Position numbers and translations under genes: made by a program | The notes under the pieces: model-generated | What the model saw: the letters and a program-made list of their open reading frames with translations, nothing else | What the model was told of the DNA's origin: nothing | Database searches by the model: none | Source of the DNA: Noviherbaspirillum sedimenti | GTDB taxonomy: Bacteria > Pseudomonadota > Gammaproteobacteria > Burkholderiales > Burkholderiaceae_D | Reading direction: 5' to 3' | Length of the DNA: 64,000 nucleotides | Assembly (NCBI RefSeq): GCF_003590835.1 | Contig: NZ_QYUQ01000002.1 | Coordinates: 868,001 to 932,000, forward strand | Part shown: one piece after another, positions 29,034 to 40,262 of the stretch | Numbering within the stretch: the stretch's first letter is position 1 | Layout of the letters: the number at the start of each line of letters is the position of its first letter

Positions 29034-29896
29034 GCACGCTGAACAATCCTTTCGCTCCCTTCGACCCGCTGCTGGCGGCGGCTTTCGAAGCCAACATCAC
29101 CACCGCCATCACCGAGGATGTCGGTACTGGCGACGTTACCGGCAGGCTGGTGCCCGAGCAGGAAACGGTCAAGGCAGAGGTGATCGTTCGCGAAGCGGCG
29201 GTGCTGTGCGGCGCCCCCTGGTTCGAAGGCGTGATGAAAGAGCTCGATGCGCACATTGCGATCGACTGGCAATACGCCGAAGGCGCGTTGATGGCGGCCG
29301 ACAGCGTGGTGTGCACCATCAAGGCGCCGGCGCGGGCCTTGCTGACCGCCGAGCGGCCGGCGCTGAATTTCCTGCAGCTCCTGTCTGGCGTGGCCAGCGC
29401 CACGCGGCGTTATGTGGATGTGATTGCCGGCACCCGTGCGGCGATCCTGGATACCCGCAAGACCTTGCCGGGGCTGCGCCTGGCGCAAAAATATGCGGTG
29501 CGCGTGGGCGGCGGCAAGAACCAGCGCCTGGCCCTGTATGACGGCATCCTGATCAAGGAAAACCATATCGCCGCGGCCGGCGGTGTGACTGCGGCCATGC
29601 ATGCGGCGCTAGCCCTGAAGGCCGGCGTGTCGATCCAGATTGAAGTGGAAAACCTCGCCGAGCTGGAGCAGGCGCTGGCGGCAGGCGCGACGTCGGTCCT
29701 GCTGGATAACTTCACCCTGGAGACCATGCGTGCCGCGGTGGCACTGAATGCCGGGCGCGCCATCCTGGAAGCCTCCGGCGGGGTCAACATGGACAGCGTA
29801 CGGGCGATCGCCGAGACTGGCGTCGACCGCATTTCGATCGGCAGCCTGACCAAGGATGTGAAAGCAAGCGACTATTCCTTGCGGATCATCAGTTGA
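29030..29896 (+). CDS. nadC: Nicotinate-nucleotide pyrophosphorylase (carboxylating)
   Basis: NadC turns quinolinate and PRPP into nicotinate mononucleotide, CO2 and pyrophosphate. The 288-residue product has the N-terminal open-faced sandwich and C-terminal barrel, with [10 protein letters not shown], the [11 protein letters not shown] substrate loop (TRKT), [19 protein letters not shown] (shown as [12 protein letters not shown]) and the phosphate-binding ASGGVNMD. Its ATG lies in the nadA stop. Confidence 0.97.
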   Translation: MSTLNNPFAPFDPLLAAAFEANITTAITEDVGTGDVTGRLVPEQETVKAEVIVREAAVLCGAPWFEGVMKELDAHIAIDWQYAEGALMAADSVVCTIKAPARALLTAERPALNFLQLLSGVASATRRYVDVIAGTRAAILDTRKTLPGLRLAQKYAVRVGGGKNQRLALYDGILIKENHIAAAGGVTAAMHAALALKAGVSIQIEVENLAELEQALAAGATSVLLDNFTLETMRAAVALNAGRAILEASGGVNMDSVRAIAETGVDRISIGSLTKDVKASDYSLRIIS

Positions 29897-29901
29897 GTTA
29901 C

Positions 29902-29929
29902 CAGCCTTTTTTAATCAGCCTTTTTTAAT
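29902..29929. repeat. Two tandem 14-bp units between convergent nadC and nadB
   Basis: CAGCCTTTTTTAAT occurs twice in a row and duplicates the nadB stop codon region (minus strand reads TGATTAAAAAAGG twice). The poly-T/poly-A stretches could aid termination on either strand. Confidence 0.85.
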
Positions 29930-31538
29930 CAGCCATTTTGCGCGGCGGTGTCAGCACCGTCGGCAAGGCTTTTGGCAAGGTTTCCGGGTAATCGCGCGAG
30001 GAATGCAGGCCGCGGCTTTCGCGGCGTGACAGCGCGCTCTCGATGATCAGCGAAGCCACCGTCGCCAGGTTGCGCAATTCCAGCAGATCAGGCGTAATGC
30101 GGAAATTCGCGTAATACTCGTCGATTTCTTCCTTCAGCATGCGGATGCGGTGCTGCGCGCGTTCCAGACGCTTGTTGGTGCGCACGATGCCGACGTAATT
30201 CCACATGAAGCGGCGTAGTTCTTCCCAGTTCTGGGTGATGACGACTTCCTCGTCGGCATCCGTGACCCGGCTCTCATCCCATGCCGGCAAGGGGAACGAC
30301 GCCGGCTTGGCTTGCTCCTCGATGTGCTGGGCGGTGGCACGGCCAATCACCAGGCATTCCAGCAGCGAATTGCTGGCCAGGCGGTTGGCGCCGTGCAAGC
30401 CCGTGTACGCGGTTTCGCCGACGGCATACAGGCCATGCAGGTCGGTGCGTCCGGTCATGTCGGTGACCACGCCGCCGCAGGTGAAATGCACGGCGGGCAC
30501 CACTGGAATCGGCTGGGTGGTGATGTCGATGCCGAGTTCCAGGCAGCGCGCGTAAATATTGGGGAAGTGTTCCTTGAGGAATTCGGGGCTCTGGTGGGTG
30601 ATGTCGAGATCGACGTGATCCAGGCCACGTTTTTTCATCTCGAAGTCGATCGCGCGCGCCACGATGTCGCGCGGCGCCAGCTCGACGCGTTCATCGTGCG
30701 CCGGCATGAAGCGGGTGCCGGCCTTGGCGCCGGCTTCCTGCGGCAGTTTCAGCAGGCCGCCTTCGCCGCGCACCGCTTCGGAAATCAGGAAGGATTTGGC
30801 GTAAGGGTGGTACAGGCAGGTCGGGTGGAACTGGATGAACTCCATGTTGGCGATGCGACAGCCGGCGCGCCAGGCCATGGCAATGCCATCGCCGGTGGCG
30901 GTGTCCGGATTGGTGGTGTACAGGTAGACCTTGCCGGCGCCGCCGGTGGCCAGCACGGTCTGGTCCGCCGCCAGCGTGATCACCTTGCCGGTCTTCCTGT
31001 CCTGGACATACAGGCCGAGGCAGGTGGAGGTGCCGCCTTCAGTCAGGCCGAGTTTGCCGGACGTGATCAGATCGATGGCGAAATGGTCTTCCAGCAGGGT
31101 AATGTTGGGGTGATTGCGCACCTTTTGTTCCAGCGTCACCTGCACAGCATGACCGGTGGCGTCGGCGGCGTGGATGATGCGGCGCTGGCTGTGGCCGCCT
31201 TCGCGCGTCAGGTGGAAGCCCAGTTCAGCCTCCGCGTCGCGGGTGAAGGGCACGCCTTGCTCGATCAGCCATTCGATCCCGGCGCGTGCATGCTCGACAA
31301 TGAAGCGGGTGGCGGCTTCGTCGCACAGGCCGGCGCCGGCCACCAGGGTGTCGGCGATATGCTCTTCGTGGCTGTCGCCGGAATCGAGCACGGCGGCGAT
31401 GCCGCCTTGTGCCCAGTTGCTGGCGCCGTCCAGCAGCGAGCGTTTGGAGATGACTACGACCTTGCGGGATTTTGCGAGGTGCAGGGCGACCGACAGGCCG
31501 GCCAGGCCGCTGCCGACAATGGCGACATCGAATTTCAT
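29925..31538 (-). CDS. nadB: L-aspartate oxidase NadB
   Basis: NadB is the FAD enzyme that oxidises aspartate to iminoaspartate, the first step of NAD synthesis. From ATG at 31538 the product has 537 residues beginning [20 protein letters not shown], the dinucleotide-binding fold. [20 protein letters not shown]-type and HFTCGGV motifs of the succinate dehydrogenase/fumarate reductase flavoprotein family are present ([14 protein letters not shown]), and a helical C-terminal domain ends the protein. It converges on nadAC and diverges from the acylase gene. Confidence 0.96.
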   Translation of the reverse strand: MKFDVAIVGSGLAGLSVALHLAKSRKVVVISKRSLLDGASNWAQGGIAAVLDSGDSHEEHIADTLVAGAGLCDEAATRFIVEHARAGIEWLIEQGVPFTRDAEAELGFHLTREGGHSQRRIIHAADATGHAVQVTLEQKVRNHPNITLLEDHFAIDLITSGKLGLTEGGTSTCLGLYVQDRKTGKVITLAADQTVLATGGAGKVYLYTTNPDTATGDGIAMAWRAGCRIANMEFIQFHPTCLYHPYAKSFLISEAVRGEGGLLKLPQEAGAKAGTRFMPAHDERVELAPRDIVARAIDFEMKKRGLDHVDLDITHQSPEFLKEHFPNIYARCLELGIDITTQPIPVVPAVHFTCGGVVTDMTGRTDLHGLYAVGETAYTGLHGANRLASNSLLECLVIGRATAQHIEEQAKPASFPLPAWDESRVTDADEEVVITQNWEELRRFMWNYVGIVRTNKRLERAQHRIRMLKEEIDEYYANFRITPDLLELRNLATVASLIIESALSRRESRGLHSSRDYPETLPKALPTVLTPPRKMAD

Positions 31539-31673
31539 GGGATTTCTTTGGCGGAATGCGTTGCCATGACTATAGACCATTTGCGGCAAGAATGCAGGCA
31601 CAGGCGCATTCCGGCATGCCTGTGATAATCTGCCGCATCGTCGAAGTAACAAAAACATCGGCATGGAGGCCGC

Positions 31674-34118
31674 ATGAGGAAGTTCGTGAAATGGCTCGCT
31701 CTGAGTCTGCTGGCGGCGCTGCTGCTGCTGGCTTGCGCCTTGTTCTGGTACCGCAGCGCCAGCCAGCCGCAAATCGACGGCATCCTGCAGGCGCCCGGTT
31801 TGTCGGCGGCGGTGGATATCGTGCGCGACGCCGCCGGCGTGCCGCATATCTACGCACAATCGGCCGGCGACGCCTATTTTGCGCTGGGATTCGTGCATGC
31901 CCAGGACCGTCTGTGGCAGCTGGAAATGAACCGTCGCATTCCGGCCGGCCGCATGGCCGAGATCCTCGGGCCGAATGCGCTGCCGAACGACCGCTTCCTG
32001 CGTACCCTCGGCGTGCGCCGCAATGCCGAACAGATCCTCGCACGCCTGGCGCCGGAGACGCGCACGGTGCTGCAATCCTATGCCGACGGCATCAATGCCT
32101 ATCTGGTCCGGCGCAGCGGCCCCTTGCCGCCGGAATTCGTCCTCACCGGCACGGCCGCGCCACAGCCATGGGAGCCGGTGGACTCGGTCGGCTGGCAAAC
32201 CATGATGGCCTGGGACCTGGGCGCCAACTGGACGCAGGAATTGCTGCGCATGCGGCTGGCGCAGCGCCTCTCGCTGGTGCAAATCAATGAATTCCTGGCA
32301 CCCTATCCAGGCGATGCGCCGCTGCCGACACGGGATTACACTGACTTCTATCGGAAGCTGTCAGGCACCAGCCAGCAGCTGGCGGCGCTGGCGCAAATCG
32401 CGCCGCCGTCGTACGTCGAGGGCATGGGATCCAACAACTGGGTGTTGGCGGGTAGCCGCACCGGCAGCGGCAAGCCCTTGCTGGCCAATGACCCGCATCT
32501 TGGCCTGGCGGCGCCATCGCTCTGGTATCTGGCGCATCTATCGGCACCCGGCCTGAATGTCATCGGCGCCACCTTGCCGGGGATCCCGGCGGTGGTCCTG
32601 GGACGCAACGATCATATCGCCTGGGGTTTCACCAATACCGCGCCGGACGTGCAGGATCTGTATATCGAACGCCTGCGTCCCGGCAATCCGCGGCAATACC
32701 AGACGCCCGACGGCTGGGCCGATTTCGCGACGCGCACGGAAACCATCAAGGTCAAGGGGCAAGCGGACGTGCGCCTGGAAGTGCGTCAATCCCGGCATGG
32801 CCCGGTCATCAGCGGCGCCTTGAAAGTGCTGGAAAAAGCGCCCATCGATGCCAGCCAGCACGTGGTGGCATTCGCATGGACCGCACTGCGTCCCGATGAC
32901 ATGACCCTGCAAGCCGGATTGCGCTTCAACCGGGCGCGCAACTGGCCCGAGTTCCTCGCGGCAGCCAGGGAATTCGGCGCGCCGCAGCAAAGCATGGTCT
33001 ACGCCGATATCGACGGCAATATCGGCATGGTGGCGCCGGGGCGTATCCCGTTGCGCAAGCCGGAAAATGACTTGAAAGGCCTGGCGCCGGCGCCAGGCTG
33101 GGACAGCCGCTACGACTGGAACGGCTTTATCCCTTTCGATGCCTTGCCGCGCCAGTACAATCCGCCCGCAGGCCATATTCTCACCGCCAACCAGAAAATC
33201 GTCGGCAACGATTATCCTTATTTCATCACCAGCGAATGGACCTTGCCGTATCGCGCCCAGCGCATCGACGAACTGCTGGCGGCGACCCCGCGGCATAGCC
33301 TGGACAGTTTCGCGGCGATGCAGAAAGACGATGTCTCGCCGGCGATGCGCGAACTTTTGCCCGAACTTTTTCCGTTGATGCGGCAGGCCAGTGCGTCCAG
33401 CCAGCGCGCTCGCCTGGCACTGGACATGCTGGCGCGCTGGGATGGCGCCATGGCGGCTGGCCGGCCCGAGCCCCTGATTGCCACGGCCTGGTTGCGCGAA
33501 CTGTCGCGACAGATATTCGCCGATGAACTGGGCGAGGAACTCTTCAGGGAATATTGGGAATACCGCAATTTTCACCAGGCCATGCTCAATGTCCTGCGCG
33601 ACAAGGACGGGCAGGGCCGCTGGTGCGCCGGTGCATCGCGGCAGGCGCCGGCGCAGGGTGGCGCCTGCGCCGCGCTGCTGCCGCTGGCATTGGAGGCGGC
33701 GCTGGACGACCTTGAACGGCGCTATGGCAAGGATGCGCGCCAGTGGCGCTGGGGCGAGGCCCATGCCGCGCGCTCGGAACACCGGCCGTTCGGCAAGGTG
33801 GCGCCGCTGAGTGACGTGTTCAATGTCGAGGTGCCCAGTCCGGGCGATACTTTCAGCATCAATGTCGGTCGCAACAATCCGCGCGACGAAGCGGCGCCCT
33901 TCGTCAACCGCCATGCCGCCGGCCTGCGAGCCTTGTACGACCTCGGCGATCCGGAAAAATCACGCTTCATGCTTTCCACCGGCCAGTCCGGCAATGTGTT
34001 TTCGCCCCTGTATCGCAATCTGGCGCCCCGCTGGGCCGGGGTCGAATACCTGCCGATGCAAACCGTCCGCGCGGCGGTGGAAAAAAACCGGCTTGGCACG
34101 CTGACGCTGGCGCCCTAG
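31674..34118 (+). CDS. Penicillin acylase family protein (Ntn hydrolase, S45)
   Basis: An 814-residue exported or membrane-anchored amidase precursor with an N-terminal hydrophobic segment ([19 protein letters not shown]). S45 enzymes self-cleave to free an N-terminal serine of the beta chain. Here the site is Gly252-Ser253 in [12 protein letters not shown], followed by the conserved [10 protein letters not shown]. Other motifs are [25 protein letters not shown] and HGPVI. GGAGG precedes the ATG. Natural substrates may be acyl-homoserine lactones or other N-acyl amides; this cannot be read from sequence. Confidence 0.92.
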   Translation: MRKFVKWLALSLLAALLLLACALFWYRSASQPQIDGILQAPGLSAAVDIVRDAAGVPHIYAQSAGDAYFALGFVHAQDRLWQLEMNRRIPAGRMAEILGPNALPNDRFLRTLGVRRNAEQILARLAPETRTVLQSYADGINAYLVRRSGPLPPEFVLTGTAAPQPWEPVDSVGWQTMMAWDLGANWTQELLRMRLAQRLSLVQINEFLAPYPGDAPLPTRDYTDFYRKLSGTSQQLAALAQIAPPSYVEGMGSNNWVLAGSRTGSGKPLLANDPHLGLAAPSLWYLAHLSAPGLNVIGATLPGIPAVVLGRNDHIAWGFTNTAPDVQDLYIERLRPGNPRQYQTPDGWADFATRTETIKVKGQADVRLEVRQSRHGPVISGALKVLEKAPIDASQHVVAFAWTALRPDDMTLQAGLRFNRARNWPEFLAAAREFGAPQQSMVYADIDGNIGMVAPGRIPLRKPENDLKGLAPAPGWDSRYDWNGFIPFDALPRQYNPPAGHILTANQKIVGNDYPYFITSEWTLPYRAQRIDELLAATPRHSLDSFAAMQKDDVSPAMRELLPELFPLMRQASASSQRARLALDMLARWDGAMAAGRPEPLIATAWLRELSRQIFADELGEELFREYWEYRNFHQAMLNVLRDKDGQGRWCAGASRQAPAQGGACAALLPLALEAALDDLERRYGKDARQWRWGEAHAARSEHRPFGKVAPLSDVFNVEVPSPGDTFSINVGRNNPRDEAAPFVNRHAAGLRALYDLGDPEKSRFMLSTGQSGNVFSPLYRNLAPRWAGVEYLPMQTVRAAVEKNRLGTLTLAP

Positions 34119-34340
34119 TGCAGTAAACACGCCGCGACGCAAGCGTTCAGTGGCGCTGCTCGCATGCTTGTCTGCGTCAGTGCAATCTCTCTTCAGGCAT
34201 CCTCGCCAGTCCTGCTTGCGCAAAAATAGGTCCTTTAATTCATAAGATTGATCATTGGCAAATCCCTTGGATGCCTCGGTGCTATTTTTCTCCTAGCTTG
34301 CAAGCGCGGCTGTCCTGAACACGGCAATCAATTTGGTTCG

Positions 34341-35657
34341 ATGGCGCATGTGCATTCGCCCGGCAAATTCACCGACACTTCCATGTACCAAACTGAAAGC
34401 GGCCTCAATCCGGCGCTGCACAGCCCGGCCCTCGGCGCAGCCAGCCGCAGCCGAATCGGTGCAGGCGTTTATTTTCTCGGCATGACCAGCCTGTTGACGG
34501 ATATTTCGGCGGAAATGGTCGCCAGCATCCTGCCGCTCTACCTGTTTTCTGTCCTGCGGCTGTCTCCCTTTGAATTCGGCTTGATCGACGGTCTCTACAA
34601 TGGCAGCGCCGCCATCGCACGGCTGGCATCGGCCTACTGGGCCGACCGGCGCGGCAGGCACAAGGCGCTTGCCTTCACCGGCTACCTGCTGTCGGCGCTG
34701 GCCAAATTTGCGCTGCTGTTCGCCGGTATCGCCGGCTGGCTGTCGGTCGCGGCCGTGTTGCTTGTGGACCGCGTCGGCAAGGGCATCCGCACTTCCCCCC
34801 GCGACGCGCTGATCGCCAGCCATGCGAGCGCAGCCAGCGTCGGCGCGGCGTTCGGCGTGCACCGCGCCATGGATGCCGTCGGCGCGATCATCGGTCCCTT
34901 GCTGGCTACCGCACTCTTGTTGTGGCTGCCGCGACGCTTCGATATCGTATTCCTGGGCAGCCTGTGTTTTGCCGTACTCGGCTTGCTGGTGTTCGGCTTG
35001 TGCGTCCAGGCCGGCAGGGAAGGCAGCGCCACCGCGCCGGATCAACGCCAGTCGCTCAGCCTGGCGGCGATGCTGCGCACCATGCGTTCGCCGCGCTTCA
35101 TGCTGCTGGTGGCGGCTGCCAGCCTGCTGTCGCTGTTTACCCTGAGCGACAACATGATCTATCTTGGCTTGCAGCGGCAACTCGATTTCGATGCCAGCTA
35201 CCTGCCGCTGCTGTTCGTCGCCACCGCCTGCGTCTTCATGTGCCTGGCGATCCCGCTGGGTCGGCTGGCCGACCGCTTCGGCCATGTGCGGGTTTTCCTG
35301 GCTGGTTACCTCATGCTGGGGCTGGTGTATTGCCTGTATGTGGCGCTGCCGGCATCCGGCAATATCAAGCTGGTCGTGTGCATTGTGCTGCTGGGGGCTT
35401 ACTATGCCGCCACCGATGGCATCCTGGCGGCGCTGGCGGTGAAGCAGTTGCCCGTCGAAATGCACGCCACCGGCATCGCCTGCATCGGCACCCTGACCAG
35501 CCTGGGCCGCATGGGCTCGTCGATCCTGTTCGGCTGGGGCTGGGAAAGCCTGGGGCAGGAGCAGGCGGTCGGCTGGTTCGGGATTGCCATGCTGGCGATG
35601 CTTTTCCTGACGGTGCTGCTTGCCCGCAAGCTGGGGCAGGGCGCAAGGTCCGCCTGA
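34341..35657 (+). CDS. MFS transporter
   Basis: About 438 residues with twelve predicted membrane helices and major facilitator signatures, including AYWADRRGRHKAL in the loop between helices 2 and 3 and LADRFGHVRVF at the equivalent place in the second half. The segment VDRVGKGIRTSPRDALI resembles a subgroup often annotated as putative multidrug or tetracycline-type efflux; substrate is unknown. The start is uncertain: ATG 34341 or 34383 are both possible and neither has a clear ribosome site. Confidence 0.88.
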   Translation: MAHVHSPGKFTDTSMYQTESGLNPALHSPALGAASRSRIGAGVYFLGMTSLLTDISAEMVASILPLYLFSVLRLSPFEFGLIDGLYNGSAAIARLASAYWADRRGRHKALAFTGYLLSALAKFALLFAGIAGWLSVAAVLLVDRVGKGIRTSPRDALIASHASAASVGAAFGVHRAMDAVGAIIGPLLATALLLWLPRRFDIVFLGSLCFAVLGLLVFGLCVQAGREGSATAPDQRQSLSLAAMLRTMRSPRFMLLVAAASLLSLFTLSDNMIYLGLQRQLDFDASYLPLLFVATACVFMCLAIPLGRLADRFGHVRVFLAGYLMLGLVYCLYVALPASGNIKLVVCIVLLGAYYAATDGILAALAVKQLPVEMHATGIACIGTLTSLGRMGSSILFGWGWESLGQEQAVGWFGIAMLAMLFLTVLLARKLGQGARSA

Positions 35658-35675
35658 AGCCACGCCGCAAAGGAT

Positions 35676-36782
35676 ATGCATTCCATGACCCGACACCAAG
35701 ACATGCTGCCTCGGCAAAGGCGCAAACCAAAGAAATCCCGCGGCCTTGCTGTTGTGGTCCTGCGGCAGCTGCTGGGCGCAGCTTTTGTCAGTGCCACCTC
35801 CTTTGCCGCCGTTGTGTCCGGCATGGGGCATCTCAGCATGGCATATGCGGCGACGCCGGCAGCCGCTAGCGTGAGCGACTTGCGTCCTTATGCCGCTGGC
35901 CCCGGCTTTGCGCTGGTGCGCAACGCCGGCAAGGATGCCCCGGTGCGTATCGACATGGTGCGCTTCGATCCACTCAGCAAGAAAATTCTCGAACGGCGTC
36001 CCACCACGCTCGCGTGCGAACGCGTGCACATGGCGCGCCAGAGCATTTTTTGCCTCGGCACGTCACAGCAAGGCAGCACTGGCACCGGTCTTAGCTACGC
36101 CGTGACCGACTTCAAGCTGGAGACTGTGTTTTTCGGCAAGATGCCGATGGGTATGGCCGTTAGCAGGGCCCGCGTTTCGCCCGACGCCACGCATGCCGGC
36201 AGTACTGTGTTTATTGCCGGTCACGCTTATGGCACGGCCAGTTTCGCGACCCAGGCGCTGGTCATCGATCTGCGGCAACGTAAGCTCAGCATGCCGCCGC
36301 TGGAAAACTGGAATATTTTCCACAATAATGTGCAGATCAGTTCCAAAGACATGAATCTCTGGGGCGTGAGTTTCGATCCGCGCAATCCGGACATTTTTTA
36401 CGTCACGGCGGCGATCAAAGAGCGGCCTTATCTCGCCCGGGGGAGCATCAGCGCGCGTCGCATCGACTTGCTGCGGCCAGGCATCGAATGTCCTTCGGTA
36501 TCGCCCGATGGCAGCAAGCTGGCGTTCAAGAAGCGGCGAGGCCGCACAGGCTGGGCCCCTGCGGTACTGGATCTGGCCAGCGACAGGGAAACGGTTTTTC
36601 AGGAAAGTCGCAGCATCGACGACCAGATCGAATGGCTGGACAATCATACCCTGGTGTATGAATTGAATACGCCGCGCATGATGGGTGTCAAAACCGACTT
36701 GAGGCAAATCGATATAAGGCAGCCGCAAAACCCCGCGAGGCTATGGCTGGAAAATGCCGCTTCTCCGGCGATACTGCGTTGA
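35676..36782 (+). CDS. Exported TolB-like beta-propeller protein
   Basis: The 368-residue product has a long signal region with a basic lead (RRKPKKSRG), a hydrophobic core (LLGAAFVSATSFAAVVSG) and a likely cleavage after AYA. The mature part resembles WD40-like/TolB propeller blades, seen in CPSVSPDGSKLAFKKRRGR and RARVSPDATHAGS. It lies 18 bp after the MFS gene and is likely cotranscribed. No enzymatic motif is visible; the function is unknown. Confidence 0.75.
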   Translation: MHSMTRHQDMLPRQRRKPKKSRGLAVVVLRQLLGAAFVSATSFAAVVSGMGHLSMAYAATPAAASVSDLRPYAAGPGFALVRNAGKDAPVRIDMVRFDPLSKKILERRPTTLACERVHMARQSIFCLGTSQQGSTGTGLSYAVTDFKLETVFFGKMPMGMAVSRARVSPDATHAGSTVFIAGHAYGTASFATQALVIDLRQRKLSMPPLENWNIFHNNVQISSKDMNLWGVSFDPRNPDIFYVTAAIKERPYLARGSISARRIDLLRPGIECPSVSPDGSKLAFKKRRGRTGWAPAVLDLASDRETVFQESRSIDDQIEWLDNHTLVYELNTPRMMGVKTDLRQIDIRQPQNPARLWLENAASPAILR

Positions 36783-36828
36783 GTGATTTACCCGCTTCAG
36801 CGACTGTATATTTGCACAGCAGGCTGTA

Positions 36829-39051
36829 CTAGGATGCCAGGACGGTCGACGACGCCAGGTGCAGCAGTTGTTCGGCTTCGCGGGCAGTGACCGAGCGCGA
36901 GAAGGTGTATCCCTGGCCGAGATGGCAACCCATGTGCTTGAGCAGCATGACCTGTTCGGCCGTCTCGACGCCTTCGGCAACGGTGTCGAGTTTCAGGGTG
37001 TGCGCCAATGCCAGGATCAGCCGGATGATTTCGGCATCGCTGCTGTTGGTGCCCAAGCCGTGGATGAAGGCCTTGTCAATTTTCAATACATCCAGCGGCA
37101 GTTTTTGCAGGTAAGCCAGCGATGAATAACCGGTGCCGAAATCGTCCAGCGCCAGGCGGAAACCCATTTTCTTCAGGATCGACAAGGTTTCGATGGTTTG
37201 CAGCGGGTTTGCCATGGCCGAGGATTCCGTCAGTTCCAGCTCGATTGCAGCGGGCGAGACACCGGTGCGATCGAGAATGGCGGCGACTTCCGGCAGGAAG
37301 GACGATTGCAGCAACTGGCGCATCGAGACATTGACGGCGATCGTCACGTCGGCGGTCGCACGATGCCTGCCCCAGGAACGCAACTGCAGGCAGGCCTGCT
37401 CCAGCGCCCACAGGCCGATTGGCACGATCAGCCCGGATTCTTCGGCGATCGGGATGAATTCCTGCGGCGCTATTTCGCCGTGCTGCGGGTTGTTCCAGCG
37501 CAGCAGCAGTTCAAAACCGCGGATCGTGCCATCGTCGAGCGCGACCTTGGGCTGGTAGTTCAGCGACAGCTCGTCGCGTTCCAGCGCAAAGCGCAGGGCG
37601 GCGTCCAGCTGCGCGCGGCGAGTGCGCAGGTCTTGCAGCGCGGCGTCGAAGATTTCGGCGCGGTTGCGGCCGCTTTCCTTGGCCTGGTACATTGCGGCAT
37701 CGGCATCGCGCAGCAGCTCGGCGGGGTTCTTGTGACCGGCGTGCAGGAAGGCGATGCCGACGCTGGCCTGCAGCTTGACGATGACATTCTCGACCACCAG
37801 TTGCCGCGATACCGCCGCCAGCAGCGCCTCGGACTTGCTTTTCGCTTCGGCCGGGCCGCCGTCGGCCAGCACCACGAATTCGTTGCCGCCGAAGCGGGCC
37901 ACAAAATCCCCCGGCGCCAGCTCGGCCGAGATGCGGCGTGTCAGCTCCAGCAGGCATTTGTCGCCGAAGTCGTGGCCGTGCATGTCGTTGAGGCTCTTGA
38001 AGAAATCGAGGTTGCATACCAGTACCGCCAGGCGGGTCTGATTTTCGCGGAATGCCTCGATGGCGCCGGTCAGCCTTTTGAGGACATGGCGGCGGTTCGG
38101 CAAGCCCGTCAGCGGGTCATGCAAGGCCTGGTGCTCCAGGCGCAGTTCGTATTCCTTGCGCTCGCTGATATCCTCGATGCTGAACACCAGCCCCTTGATG
38201 GCGGGGTCATGCAGCAGGTTGTAGCCGCGGACCTCGACCCACACCCAGTGACCATCTTTGTGGAGGGTTCGGTGGCGCGAAAAGATGCTACTGGAGGGCA
38301 TGTTGCGCAGGTAGCGCAGCTTCTTCTTGCTTTCGATCTCGTCATCCGGATGGTTGACGTCCCTGAAAGACATGTGACGGGTTTCTTCCTCGGCGTAGCC
38401 GGTGACTTCCTGGAAGGCCGGGTTGACGTACGTGATCCTGAATTTGTCGTCGACGATCATGAGCGCGTGGCGGGTGGCGCGGGCGATTGCATCAAAGCGG
38501 CGCTGGTCGAGCTTGGCCTGGTCCAGGGCCAGGGCATTCTGTTTCAGGGCGCGCCCCAGCAAACGTGCCAGCAGGCCGGCGAACAGCAGGGCATACATGT
38601 TCGGCAGCCAGTCACTCAAGCGCATGTCGAGTTCGCTGCGCAGGATGAGGCCGAGGACGAGGATGCCGAAGGTCGCGGCGACGGCAGCGCCGGTTTCCAG
38701 CGGCAGCAGGAATACGCCGGCCACGGCAATCAGGCTGGACAGGTCAACCGAGGGCAGGGTGCGTTGCAGCGCCAGTATCGAGATGGCCAGCATGACGATG
38801 CCCATCTCGAACAGCAGGCGCCCCTGGTCATACGCGACGACGCGCGGCCAGAAGAATCGGCCGAGCGAGACCAGGAACAGCAGCGTGACCAGGCTCAGCG
38901 CCAGCACGCTGGCGTCGGAAACAACCAGACGCTGGGTGGCTGCCGCCATGGCGGCATGCACCAGCAGGATGAGGTACAAAAACAGCGAGGCGACCCGAAA
39001 GACTTCGTTGCTGGTAAGCGCGCTGTCGAGGCGCAACAGCGGCAATTTCAT
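36829..39051 (-). CDS. Membrane PAS-GGDEF-EAL protein, GGDEF degenerate
   Basis: A 740-residue inner-membrane protein with about six hydrophobic helices (residues ~15-210), a PAS domain (ITYVNPAFQEVTGYAEEE), a PAC segment, then GGDEF and EAL domains. The GGDEF domain reads CNLDFFKSLND and FGGNEF; the metal-binding Asp of the DxD motif and the third signature residue are both Asn, so cyclase activity is doubtful. The EAL domain keeps ELLLRW, LTESS, DDFGTGYSSL, LKIDKAFI and VAEGVET, so it likely hydrolyses cyclic di-GMP. The start is the ATG at 39051, 2 bp after purT. Confidence 0.92.
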   Translation of the reverse strand: MKLPLLRLDSALTSNEVFRVASLFLYLILLVHAAMAAATQRLVVSDASVLALSLVTLLFLVSLGRFFWPRVVAYDQGRLLFEMGIVMLAISILALQRTLPSVDLSSLIAVAGVFLLPLETGAAVAATFGILVLGLILRSELDMRLSDWLPNMYALLFAGLLARLLGRALKQNALALDQAKLDQRRFDAIARATRHALMIVDDKFRITYVNPAFQEVTGYAEEETRHMSFRDVNHPDDEIESKKKLRYLRNMPSSSIFSRHRTLHKDGHWVWVEVRGYNLLHDPAIKGLVFSIEDISERKEYELRLEHQALHDPLTGLPNRRHVLKRLTGAIEAFRENQTRLAVLVCNLDFFKSLNDMHGHDFGDKCLLELTRRISAELAPGDFVARFGGNEFVVLADGGPAEAKSKSEALLAAVSRQLVVENVIVKLQASVGIAFLHAGHKNPAELLRDADAAMYQAKESGRNRAEIFDAALQDLRTRRAQLDAALRFALERDELSLNYQPKVALDDGTIRGFELLLRWNNPQHGEIAPQEFIPIAEESGLIVPIGLWALEQACLQLRSWGRHRATADVTIAVNVSMRQLLQSSFLPEVAAILDRTGVSPAAIELELTESSAMANPLQTIETLSILKKMGFRLALDDFGTGYSSLAYLQKLPLDVLKIDKAFIHGLGTNSSDAEIIRLILALAHTLKLDTVAEGVETAEQVMLLKHMGCHLGQGYTFSRSVTAREAEQLLHLASSTVLAS

Positions 39052-39053
39052 GG

Positions 39054-40262
39054 TCAGGCCGGCACCGGCTTGACGGCCTGCGCGGCCTGGCGGGCAATGG
39101 CGCGGGCGCGGTCGATGTCTGCTGCTGTAGCGAGGGCCACGCCCATGCGGCGCCGGGCGAACGATTGCGGCTTGCCGAACAGGCGGATGTCCACCCCGGG
39201 CAGGGCAAGCGCGGCAGCGACGCCTTCGAAGGCGATCGCATCCTGTTCGAGCTGGCCGTAGATGACGGTCGAGGCGGCTGGAGAAGCCAGGCTGGTGTCG
39301 ACCGGCAAGCCGAGGATCGCCTTGGCATGCAATTCGAACTCGCTCTGGCGCTGGCTGGCCATGGTCACCATGCCGGTATCGTGCGGCCGCGGACTGACTT
39401 CCGAGAACCACACCATGTCGCCCTTGACGAACAGTTCGACGCCAAACACGCCCAGCCCGCCCAGGTTGTCGGTGACGGTGCGGGCGATCTCGCGGGCGCG
39501 TTGCAGCGCCAGCGGCGGCATCGGATGGGGCTGCCAGGATTCCACATAGTCGCCGTGGACCTGCAGGTGGCCGATCGGTTCGCAGAAATGGGTGACGGGC
39601 GCGCCATTGCCGTCCAGGGCGCGCACGGTCAGTTGGGTGATTTCATAATCAAAGTCGATGAAGCCTTCGACGATGACGCGGCCGGCATCGACGCGGCCGC
39701 CGGCGGCGGCGTAATCCCACGCGGCCGTAATTTCGTCGGCGCCATTGATCTTCGACTGCCCCTTGCCGGATGAGGACATGACGGGTTTGATCACGCACGG
39801 AAAACCGATCTCGGCGCAGGCACCCCTGAGTTCGTCCAGGCTGGCAGCGAAGCGGTAGGGCGACGTCGGCAGGCCGAGTTCTTCGGCTGCCAGCCGGCGG
39901 ATGCCCTCGCGGTTCATGGTCAGCCAGGCCGCGCGTGCCGTGGGGATCACGGTGGCCTTGCCGGCCTTTTCGAGTGCCAGCAGGGCAGGTGTTGCGATTG
40001 CCTCGATTTCCGGCACGACCAGATGCGGCTGCTCCCGTTCGATGAGCGCCGTGAGCGCGGCGCCGTCGGTCATGTCGATGACATGGGCGCGATGCGCCAC
40101 CTGGTGTCCTGGTGCATTGGCATAGCGGTCGACGGCGATGACTTCGACGCCGAGACGCTGCAGGGAGATGATGACTTCCTTGCCAAGTTCGCCGGCGCCG
40201 AGCAGCATGACCTTGAGAGCGGAGGGAGAGAGCGGGGTGCCGAGGCGGCGGGGTTGGTTCAT
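39054..40262 (-). CDS. purT: Formate-dependent GAR transformylase PurT
   Basis: PurT is an ATP-grasp enzyme that makes formyl-GAR from GAR, formate and ATP in purine synthesis. From the ATG at 40262 it has 402 residues ([19 protein letters not shown]). The motifs [37 protein letters not shown] and [14 protein letters not shown] match E. coli PurT throughout. The ten extra codons upstream have no clear support. It is followed directly by the GGDEF-EAL gene and is probably cotranscribed. Confidence 0.95.
   Translation of the reverse strand: MNQPRRLGTPLSPSALKVMLLGAGELGKEVIISLQRLGVEVIAVDRYANAPGHQVAHRAHVIDMTDGAALTALIEREQPHLVVPEIEAIATPALLALEKAGKATVIPTARAAWLTMNREGIRRLAAEELGLPTSPYRFAASLDELRGACAEIGFPCVIKPVMSSSGKGQSKINGADEITAAWDYAAAGGRVDAGRVIVEGFIDFDYEITQLTVRALDGNGAPVTHFCEPIGHLQVHGDYVESWQPHPMPPLALQRAREIARTVTDNLGGLGVFGVELFVKGDMVWFSEVSPRPHDTGMVTMASQRQSEFELHAKAILGLPVDTSLASPAASTVIYGQLEQDAIAFEGVAAALALPGVDIRLFGKPQSFARRRMGVALATAADIDRARAIARQAAQAVKPVPA

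Noticed and set aside
30312..31625. Long plus-strand open frame opposite nadB, and similar long frames opposite lpxD, ppsA, guaA and purT
   Set aside because: These are antisense frames kept open by high GC at third positions; the opposite strand codes for well-known proteins in full.
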